Shown piece after piece: positions 14,527-20,262 of a stretch of DNA of 20,262 bases. This stretch comes from Alistipes sp. (GTDB taxonomy: Bacteria; Bacteroidota; Bacteroidia; Bacteroidales; Rikenellaceae). Each line of letters begins with the position of its first letter. Within the stretch, counting starts at the first letter, position 1. The notes under the pieces are model-generated. The model was not told the DNA's origin. It saw only the letters and a program-made list of their open reading frames with translations, and did not search any database. A program made the position numbers and the translations under genes. The stretch is taken from the NCBI GenBank assembly GCA_022511355.1, contig JAFLRS010000003.1, positions 10,436-30,697 of the forward strand, in the 5' to 3' direction.

Positions 14527-17500
14527 AAAGCAAACTCCTATTCACCGCACTCTGCGCGGCCGTAGTATCGACGGCGGCAGCTCAGAGCGAACGATGGCAG
14601 AACCCCGCAATCTTCGAAAAAGAGCGCGAACCCATGCGTTCGAGTTTTATCGTCTACCCCCAACCCTCCGAGCAGATGTTCGTAAACGAATTCGCACATT
14701 CGCCACTGTACCGCTCAATCGGCGGAGTGTGGGACTTCCACTGGAGCGAAAGTGCCGAAAATCTGCCCGCAAACTTCTTCCGCAAGGATTTCGACGCCTC
14801 GAACTGGGACAAAATGCCCGTTCCCGGTCTGTGGGAACTGAACGGATACGGCGACCCCATATATGTAAACGTCGGATACGCATGGCGCTCCTTCTACGAA
14901 AACAATCCCCCATATGTGCCCGTCGAACACAATCATACAGGCTCATATCGACGCACGGTGACCGTCCCCGCCGAATGGAAAGGCAAAGAGATATTCATAC
15001 ACATAGGTTCGGCCACCTCCAATCTGACTCTGTGGGTGAACGGCAGCGAAGTCGGATACAGTCAGGACAGCAAACTCGAAGCCGAATTCAACATCACCAA
15101 ATATGTGAAGTTCGGAGCCGAAAATCTGCTCGCCATGCGCATCTACCGCTGGTGTGACGGCTCCTACATCGAAGACCAGGACTTCTGGCGGCTCTCGGGC
15201 ATCGGACGCGACTGCTACATCTACGCACGCGACAAACGACGGCTGGCCGACGTGAAAATCACGCCCGACCTCACCGACGACTACCGTAACGGTACGCTCG
15301 ACGTGAACGTCACCGTAACCGCCGGAGTCAAATCGGTGCTGCTGACCCTCTCCGACAATGCCGGCGCAAAAGTCGCCGAAAAACGGGTCGCAGTGTCGAA
15401 AAATGCGGCCGGACACCGTTTCGAAGTGGCCGACCCCGCAAAATGGAGCGCCGAAGAACCCAACCTCTATCATCTGACAGTCGAAGCCTCCGACGGCAAA
15501 CAGACCATCGAAGCCGCAGGTTTCAACGTCGGATTCCGCAAGGTGGAAATTAAACACGCACAACTGCTCGTGAACGGTCAGCCCATACTCATAAAAGGCA
15601 CCGACCGGCACGAAATGAATCCCAACAACGGCTACTGCGTAACCCGCGAAGATATGGAACGCGACATAGCCATCATGAAACACCTGAACATCAACGCCGT
15701 CCGCACGAGCCACTATCCCAACAATCCGCTCTGGTACGACCTCTGCGACATCTACGGCATATACGTGGTGGACGAAGCCAACATTGAATCGCACGGCATG
15801 GGCTACGGAGAAAAAACTCTCGCCAAAAATCCTCTCTTCGAAGCGGCCCACCTCGCACGCAATCAGCGCATGGTCCTCCGCGACTACAACCACCCCTCGG
15901 TAATCGTGTGGAGCCTCGGCAACGAAGCAGGCAACGGCGAAAACTTCTACAAATGCTACGACTGGATTAAAGCTTTCGACCGCAGCCGCCCCGTACAGTA
16001 CGAACAGGCTACCTCGCGACACGATGACGGCGATTACAACTCCGACATACAGTGCCCCATGTACGCCGACTACCAATACGCCGAAGAGTATGTCACCGAA
16101 AACCCGCGACGACCCTTCATTCAGTGCGAATACGCCCACGCCATGGGCAATTCGCTCGGCGGATTCAAAGAGTACTGGGATTTGATTCGCAAATACCCCA
16201 ACTATCAGGGTGGTTTCATCTGGGACTTCGCCGACCAGGCTCTGGCATGGAGAACCGATGAATGCAACAAAACCGTATACCGCTACGGAGGCGACTTCAA
16301 CGACTTCGACGCCACCGACGAGAATTTCAACTGCAACGGCATAATCGCCGCCGACCGTCAATGGCACCCCGGAGCCTACGAAGTCAAATATCAGCATAGG
16401 AACATCCTCACATCGCCCGCCGACCTCCGCAACGGCAAGGTGAATATCTTCAACGAGAATTTCTTCGTCGACCTCTCCAAATACCGTCTTGTGTGGAGTC
16501 TCGAAGCCGACGGCAAATGCGTGCAGACCGGTACCGTCGAAAATCTGAATGTGGCTCCGCAACAGACCGCCGAAATATCGCTCGGATACGACTCCGACGA
16601 CATTGATGCCATAAGCGGCGACCGCGAAATCATACTCACCGTGGCCTATATCCTCAAAAAGCAGGATGCTCTGCTCGAGGCCGGCTGCGAAGTCGCACAC
16701 GACCAGATGATTATACGGCCTTACGATGCCGCGGCACGTTTCACCGCACCGGCATCGGCCCCGCAAACCGCTCCGACAGTCGAAGGAAACACCGTCAGAG
16801 GCGACCTCTTCACCGTAACCTTCGACGACAACGGATTCATAACCGGCTACAACTTCCGCGGCACCGAAATGCTGAGCGAAGCTCTGCTGCCCAACTTCTT
16901 CCGCGCTCCGACCGACAACGACTTCGGGGCCTCCGGCTCCCCGTGGAAAGAGAAACGGCACGGATGGTTCGAATGGCGCAACATCTCATTCAACAAACAA
17001 GCCTTCAACATCCAACGGAATGACGGCAAAGTGTGCGTTTCGGCCGAATATCTTATCCCCGAAACAGGCGCACGGTTGACTATGAACTACGAAATAGATG
17101 CCGCCGGAACCGTAAAAGTATCGGAGTCGATGACCGCCGACAAAGAGAACAAAAAGACCAAATACATGATGCGCTACGGCATGAAAATGACCATGCCCGA
17201 AATGTTCGACCGCATAGAGTTCTACGGCGCAGGACCCCACGAGAGCTACGCCGACCGTCTGAGCGGAGCAAAAACCGGAATCTATGCCCAAAGCGTCGAT
17301 GAACAGGTCCACACCGCATATTCGCGTCCGCAGGAGTCGGGAACCCACTCGGCATTGCGCTGGTGGAGAGTGTGCGACAACGGAGGACGGGGATTCGAAA
17401 TCATATCCGACAACCTCTTCTCGGCATCGGCATCGCCCTACTCCATCGAACAGTGCGATATGTCACTGCCCGATACCCCGCGCCACTTCCCCGAAATAGT

Positions 17501-17645
17501 CAAAAACGGCAAAACATATGTCACCTTCGACCTCAAGCAGCAAGGCTTGGGCTGCGTCACCAGCTGGGGAGACCTCCCGCGCGAAGAGTACCTCATACCC
17601 TGCAGCGACTATACTTTCCACTTCATACTCCGTCCGCTGCAATAA
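14523..17645 (+). CDS. Secreted glycoside hydrolase family 2 beta-galactosidase
   Basis: GH2 enzyme of LacZ architecture, 1040 aa, hydrolysing terminal beta-galactosides. A Sec signal peptide (MKSKLLFTALCAAVVSTAAA, cleaved before Gln21) sends it to the periplasm or outside, unlike E. coli LacZ. Order: N-terminal sugar-binding jelly roll (about 50-225), Ig-like domain (230-340), TIM barrel (about 345-640) and a C-terminal Bgal_small_N-type beta domain (about 755-1037). The barrel has RTSHYPNNPLWYDLCDIYG, VVDEANIESHGMGYG, acid/base Glu468 in WSLGNEAGNG and nucleophile Glu536 in IQCEYAHAMGNSLGG. FFRAPTDNDFG and GAGPHESYADR mark the C-terminal domain. No SusC/SusD or sensor gene is in view, so it is not part of an obvious polysaccharide utilisation locus. 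Linkage specificity cannot be read. Confidence 0.95.
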   Translation: MKSKLLFTALCAAVVSTAAAQSERWQNPAIFEKEREPMRSSFIVYPQPSEQMFVNEFAHSPLYRSIGGVWDFHWSESAENLPANFFRKDFDASNWDKMPVPGLWELNGYGDPIYVNVGYAWRSFYENNPPYVPVEHNHTGSYRRTVTVPAEWKGKEIFIHIGSATSNLTLWVNGSEVGYSQDSKLEAEFNITKYVKFGAENLLAMRIYRWCDGSYIEDQDFWRLSGIGRDCYIYARDKRRLADVKITPDLTDDYRNGTLDVNVTVTAGVKSVLLTLSDNAGAKVAEKRVAVSKNAAGHRFEVADPAKWSAEEPNLYHLTVEASDGKQTIEAAGFNVGFRKVEIKHAQLLVNGQPILIKGTDRHEMNPNNGYCVTREDMERDIAIMKHLNINAVRTSHYPNNPLWYDLCDIYGIYVVDEANIESHGMGYGEKTLAKNPLFEAAHLARNQRMVLRDYNHPSVIVWSLGNEAGNGENFYKCYDWIKAFDRSRPVQYEQATSRHDDGDYNSDIQCPMYADYQYAEEYVTENPRRPFIQCEYAHAMGNSLGGFKEYWDLIRKYPNYQGGFIWDFADQALAWRTDECNKTVYRYGGDFNDFDATDENFNCNGIIAADRQWHPGAYEVKYQHRNILTSPADLRNGKVNIFNENFFVDLSKYRLVWSLEADGKCVQTGTVENLNVAPQQTAEISLGYDSDDIDAISGDREIILTVAYILKKQDALLEAGCEVAHDQMIIRPYDAAARFTAPASAPQTAPTVEGNTVRGDLFTVTFDDNGFITGYNFRGTEMLSEALLPNFFRAPTDNDFGASGSPWKEKRHGWFEWRNISFNKQAFNIQRNDGKVCVSAEYLIPETGARLTMNYEIDAAGTVKVSESMTADKENKKTKYMMRYGMKMTMPEMFDRIEFYGAGPHESYADRLSGAKTGIYAQSVDEQVHTAYSRPQESGTHSALRWWRVCDNGGRGFEIISDNLFSASASPYSIEQCDMSLPDTPRHFPEIVKNGKTYVTFDLKQQGLGCVTSWGDLPREEYLIPCSDYTFHFILRPLQ

Positions 17646-17666
17646 CCCCGACGCAATACAAATGAA

Positions 17667-17706
17667 AAAAGAGCGCAAAATCGTAAGATTCCGCGCTCTT
17701 TTCTCT
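17667..17706 (+). terminator. Terminator after the beta-galactosidase gene
   Basis: Arms AAAAGAGCGC (17667-17676) and GCGCTCTTTT (17693-17702) form 10 bp, and the loop holds an inner AATC/GATT pairing around GTAA. T-rich sequence (TTTTCTCTTC) follows. It starts about 20 nt after the stop codon and precedes the antiporter promoter. Confidence 0.8.
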
Positions 17707-17747
17707 TCATGCAGGAGCAGCAGCCGGAAGTTTCGCAAAATTTTTGC

Positions 17748-17755
17748 TACTTTTG
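17748..17755 (+). promoter_or_regulatory. -7 box of the antiporter gene (TACTTTTG)
   Basis: TACTTTTG matches TAnnTTTG. It predicts a start near 17762 and a leader of about 24 nt before the ATG at 17786. No -33 TTTG is visible at the right distance. It lies just after the terminator of the preceding gene, making the antiporter a single-gene unit. Confidence 0.55.
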
Positions 17756-17785
17756 CAGACAAACACTAAACTAACAGAAATCAAT

Positions 17786-19084
17786 ATGCACGAAGTACAA
17801 ATCTGGGCCCTCATACCCTTCTGTCTGATGCTGCTCGGCATCGCCGTGTTCCCGTTCATAATAGGACACTGGTGGGAACACAACCGCAACAAATTCATAG
17901 TCTCGCTCGTACTCGGCACCCCCGTGGCAATATACCTCTGCTGCAACGGCATGAGCCACGAATTCGTACATCAGATGCTCTTCGACTACGTACCCTTCAT
18001 CATGCTGCTGGCTTCGCTCTTCGTGGTGACAGGAGGTCTGCATCAGACCGGCGACGTCGCCGCAAAACCGTGGGTCAATACCCTTATCCTCGCCGCAGGA
18101 TGGCTCGCAGCCTCGTTCATAGGCACCACCGGAGCCGCAATGCTCCTCATACGCTCCCTGCTCGAAATCAACAAACAGCGCAAATACAAAGTACACACCA
18201 TCCTCTTCTTCATAGCCATAGTGGCCAACTGCGGCGGCGTACTCTCGCCTCTGGGTGACCCCCCGTTGTTCCTGCTCTATCTGCGCGGAGTCGAATTCAC
18301 ATGGTTCATGCATCTGCTCCCCGAATGGCTCTTCGCAGGAGCAATGCTCCTCATCATATACTTCGCAACCGACTCGTGGCTCTATCGCAAAGAACCGCAG
18401 GAAAATATCCACGCCGATAATACCGAAATCACACCCATACGCATCAAAGGTACCATAAACCTTATATATCTGGTCGGCATCATACTCGCCGTCGCATTTA
18501 TCAATCCGGGCGAAATACCCGCCATGGGAGAACACAACGCTCCTATATATATGAAATATCTGCGCGAAATAGTACTCGCAGCCATAATGCTCCTCTCGTG
18601 GTTCACCACCAAAAAACAGGTGCGCAAAGAGAACGGCTACACATGGACCCCCATAGTGGAAGTCGCCGTACTCTTCATAGGCATATTCGCCACCATGACC
18701 CCCGCGCTGCTCTATCTCGAAAAACACGCCGCAGCACTCGGATTCCATCAAGCATGGCAGTTCTTCTACGGAACCGGCGCCCTCAGCTCGGTCCTGGACA
18801 ACGCCCCCACCGCCGTGGCATTCTACTCGATGGCCTCGGGTCTTCCCGTGGACGGCGCAACCGCCCTCGTGGCAGGAGTGCCCGAAACACTCCTGCGCGC
18901 AATCGCTCTGGGAGCAGTCTTCTTCGGCGCAATGACCTACATAGGCAACGGACCCAACTTCATGATAAAGTCGATTGCCGAAGAACACGGAATAAATATG
19001 CCCAGCTTCTTCGGATATATCTTCAAATTCTCGATAGTCGTGCTGCTGCCCATCTACATCCTCACGCAGCTCATATTCCTGTAA
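17786..19084 (+). CDS. Sodium:proton antiporter, ion transporter (IT) superfamily, CitMHS-like
   Basis: Polytopic inner-membrane transporter, 432 aa from the ATG at 17786; the frame runs back to a TTG at 17744, which lies in the promoter. It has roughly eleven or twelve hydrophobic segments. Duplicated half-repeats typical of the IT superfamily are visible: the first hairpin region has GTTGAAMLLIRSLLEIN and ANCGGVLSPLGDPPLFLLYL, the second has SSVLDNAPTAVAFYSMASG and MTYIGNGPNFMIKSIAEE. The SPLGDPP and DNAPT-type turns resemble NhaD and CitM proteins, and Bacteroidota homologues are normally named sodium:proton antiporters. A dicarboxylate or citrate carrier is an alternative because ion versus organic-acid specificity is not readable here. 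Isoleucine is coded unusually often by ATA. Confidence 0.82.
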   Translation: MHEVQIWALIPFCLMLLGIAVFPFIIGHWWEHNRNKFIVSLVLGTPVAIYLCCNGMSHEFVHQMLFDYVPFIMLLASLFVVTGGLHQTGDVAAKPWVNTLILAAGWLAASFIGTTGAAMLLIRSLLEINKQRKYKVHTILFFIAIVANCGGVLSPLGDPPLFLLYLRGVEFTWFMHLLPEWLFAGAMLLIIYFATDSWLYRKEPQENIHADNTEITPIRIKGTINLIYLVGIILAVAFINPGEIPAMGEHNAPIYMKYLREIVLAAIMLLSWFTTKKQVRKENGYTWTPIVEVAVLFIGIFATMTPALLYLEKHAAALGFHQAWQFFYGTGALSSVLDNAPTAVAFYSMASGLPVDGATALVAGVPETLLRAIALGAVFFGAMTYIGNGPNFMIKSIAEEHGINMPSFFGYIFKFSIVVLLPIYILTQLIFL

Positions 19085-19142
19085 AGGCGTACCAAATTCG
19101 GGAAACGTTTCAGAATAATGTAGGCAGTAAAACATTTTTTTC

Positions 19143-19189
19143 ATATTTACATTCCCTCCCCTCTCCCCTCCCTTTAGAAAAGGGAGGGG
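19143..19189. repeat. 47-bp intergenic hairpin/G-quadruplex repeat, copy 1
   Basis: First of two near-identical 47-bp units 64 bp apart. It contains CCCTCCCCTCTCCCCTCCC (19154-19172), which on the minus strand reads as four G-runs of 3-4 with loops A, AGA and A, a standard quadruplex motif. The downstream half forms an 11-bp hairpin, CCCCTCCCTTT against AAAGGGAGGGG with loop AGA (19165-19189). No protein-coding signal. Position 59 nt after the antiporter stop. Confidence 0.85.
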
Positions 19190-19206
19190 AAAATATTTCT
19201 TTTTCT

Positions 19207-19253
19207 ATATTTACATTCCCTCCCCTCTCCCCTCCCTTTGGAAAAGGGAGGGG
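19207..19253. repeat. 47-bp intergenic hairpin/G-quadruplex repeat, copy 2
   Basis: Second unit, differing from copy 1 by one base (G at 19240 in place of A at 19176), which changes the hairpin loop from AGA to GGA while leaving the 11-bp stem intact. The quadruplex motif is at 19218-19236. T-rich flanks before the two copies are also similar, so the duplicated unit may be up to about 64 bp. Confidence 0.85.
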
Positions 19254-19272
19254 CTTCATTAGCAGAGATGTC

Positions 19273-19304
19273 AAACGTGGTGCATTAAAAACGTGGTGCA
19301 TTAA
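19273..19304. repeat. Perfect 16-bp tandem duplication
   Basis: AAACGTGGTGCATTAA occurs twice head-to-tail (19273-19288 and 19289-19304) with no mismatch. It lies between the hairpin repeats and the terminator. The rest of 19085-19347 shows no coding evidence, RNA gene or TAnnTTTG box that I can support. Confidence 0.8.
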
Positions 19305-19347
19305 ATATATAATCGCGCCTGTAAAAACGGAACCGATACCCAAAAAC

Positions 19348-19380
19348 AAAGAGGTGCATCCTTCGCGGATGCACCTCTTT
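19348..19380. terminator. Bidirectional terminator between antiporter and alpha-oxoamine synthase genes
   Basis: AAAGAGGTGCATCC (19348-19361) and GGATGCACCTCTTT (19367-19380) form a perfect 14-bp stem with loop TTCGC. The plus side continues TTTT-CGC and the minus side reads CTTTGTTTTTG, so both directions have a T-rich tail. It lies 19 nt from the convergent gene's stop and probably ends both transcripts, although it is about 260 nt past the antiporter stop. Confidence 0.85.
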
Positions 19381-19399
19381 TCGCATATGCGGGTTGCGA

Positions 19400-20262
19400 C
19401 TATCGAACCTTGAATTCGGGGTCGGCCTTGTCGGGGATGGGCATCGAAGCGTAATAGCCCGCTTCGAACTTCTCGCGCACCGCCTTGAAGGCATTAATCG
19501 TATGCTCGACATCCTCGAGCGTGTGAGCCGCCGTGGGAATGATTCGCAGAATAATCTCTCCTCGCGGAATAACGGGGTATACCACAATCGAACAGAATAC
19601 ACCGTAATTTTCGCGCAGGTCCACAATGAGGTTGGTACCCTCCTCGTTGCCGCCCTTCATGTAGACGGGGGTAACGGGCGACTGAGTAACGCCGATTTCG
19701 AATCCGTTCTCGCGGAAACCCTTCTGGAGCGCGCGGGTAATCTCCCACAGCTTCTCCTGATACTCGGGGTGATTGCGGATAAGCTCGAGACGCTTCAGCG
19801 CACCGATAACCATGGGCATCGGCAACGACTTGGCATAGAGCTGCGAACGCATATTGTAACGCAGAAGGTTGATGAGCCAGCGGGGACCCGAAACGAATGC
19901 ACCGATTCCGGCCATCGACTTGGCAAAGGTGTTGAAGAGTACATCCACCTCATCGGTAACGCCGAAGTGAGCCGCCGTACCCTTTCCGCCCGGACCCATC
20001 GTTCCGAAACCGTGAGCGTCGTCCACCAACAGACGGAACGAATACTCCTTCTTGTACTTGGCAATAACATCCAGAAAACCGAGGTCGCCCTTCATTCCGA
20101 ATACGCCTTCGGTGATAACGAGCACGCCGCCGTTCTGCTCCTCGGCCAGAGCCGTCGCGTGCTTGAGCTGCAGAACAAACGACTCCTCGTTGTTGTGACC
20201 GTAAACAAAACGCTTGCCCTTGTGCATACGCAGACCGTCGATGATGCAGGCGTGAGCCTCGG
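19400..20262 (-). CDS. Alpha-oxoamine synthase family PLP enzyme (serine palmitoyltransferase or glycine C-acetyltransferase type), partial
   Basis: The frame continues to the right edge (residues EAHACIIDGLRMHKGK read from the last bases), so about 287 C-terminal residues are present and the N-terminal third is missing; family members are about 395-400 aa. Members condense an amino acid with an acyl-CoA using PLP. Visible: ITEGVFGMKGDLGFLDVI, the PLP-ring-binding LLVDDAHGFGTMG, and FNTFAKSMAGIGAFVSG with the Schiff-base lysine. LIVDLRENYGVFCSIVVYPV and ILRIIPTAAHTLEDVEHTI complete the C-terminal domain. Bacteroidales use such an enzyme for the first step of sphingolipid synthesis (serine plus palmitoyl-CoA); glycine C-acetyltransferase (Kbl) is the alternative. 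I favour the sphingolipid role weakly. Confidence 0.82.
   Translation of the reverse strand, partial: EAHACIIDGLRMHKGKRFVYGHNNEESFVLQLKHATALAEEQNGGVLVITEGVFGMKGDLGFLDVIAKYKKEYSFRLLVDDAHGFGTMGPGGKGTAAHFGVTDEVDVLFNTFAKSMAGIGAFVSGPRWLINLLRYNMRSQLYAKSLPMPMVIGALKRLELIRNHPEYQEKLWEITRALQKGFRENGFEIGVTQSPVTPVYMKGGNEEGTNLIVDLRENYGVFCSIVVYPVIPRGEIILRIIPTAAHTLEDVEHTINAFKAVREKFEAGYYASMPIPDKADPEFKVR

Noticed and set aside
14943..16961. 672-residue open frame antisense to the beta-galactosidase
   Set aside because: It covers the GH2 gene in the opposite strand, is rich in Val/Gly/Phe/Glu with no family motif, and arises because the real gene avoids codons whose complements are stops. No promoter box or motif supports it.
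19110..19349. 79-residue minus-strand frame through the repeats (contains PPFSKGRGEGRE)
   Set aside because: The peptide is a translation of the GC-rich hairpin repeats, including both copies in one frame, and has no promoter box. It is a repeat artefact.
19085..19399. CRISPR array suggested by the repeated 47-bp units
   Set aside because: Only two copies, the 17-bp separation is T-rich rather than a spacer-like unique sequence, and no cas genes are present.

Overview
The window looks like core chromosome of a Bacteroidales bacterium with fairly high GC, possibly Alistipes-like (Rikenellaceae). The support is: repeated TAnnTTTG promoter boxes (the Bacteroidota -7 element) upstream of most transcription units; no obvious Shine-Dalgarno sequences; a long NusB with an N-terminal extension; DUF1573, DUF4294 and TSCPD proteins; and an alpha-oxoamine synthase of the sphingolipid-associated type. 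Genus is a guess. There are no tRNA or rRNA genes, insertion sequences, phage genes or CRISPR arrays.

Layout. 80-2193 (minus): nusB, a DUF1573 lipoprotein, yajC and a small TSCPD protein, a transcription and secretion cluster in which yajC has its own good promoter. 2271-2711 (minus): rpiB, closed by a strong terminator. Divergent from rpiB, 2799-5141 (plus): manC and murF (GDP-mannose and peptidoglycan precursors). 5261-10891 (plus): a tight run of OPT peptide transporter, peptidase T (pepT), glutamine-dependent NAD synthetase (nadE) and a YbaK-type Cys-tRNA deacylase, starting from a complete TTTG-N20-TAGTTTTG promoter. 10941-12272 (plus): ffh, the SRP GTPase, ending at a bidirectional terminator. 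12309-14043 (minus): a nitronate monooxygenase-like flavoprotein with a C-terminal cysteine cluster, and a secreted DUF4294 protein. 14122-17645 (plus): a FlK-like hotdog thioesterase overlapping by 4 nt a secreted 1040-aa GH2 beta-galactosidase. 17786-19084 (plus): an ion-transporter-superfamily sodium:proton antiporter. 19085-19399: the only long non-coding stretch, with two copies of a 47-bp repeat that can form a hairpin and, on the minus strand, a G-quadruplex; then a perfect 16-bp tandem duplication and a bidirectional terminator. 19400-20262 (minus): the 3' part of an alpha-oxoamine synthase (serine palmitoyltransferase or glycine C-acetyltransferase type) running off the window.

How it fits together. 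Peptide import and tripeptide hydrolysis (OPT plus PepT) form a clear functional pair. nadE and ybaK follow by close spacing rather than shared pathway. The other units are housekeeping genes. I found no convincing new multi-gene system. The most unusual signals are the tandem quadruplex/hairpin repeats at 19143-19253, the translationally coupled thioesterase/beta-galactosidase pair, and the CX3CX3CX7C tail of the nitronate monooxygenase-like protein. In five hand-counted 60-base samples the plus strand has more C than G whichever way the genes run, suggesting a replication-linked skew with murF, nadE and ffh on the lagging strand.
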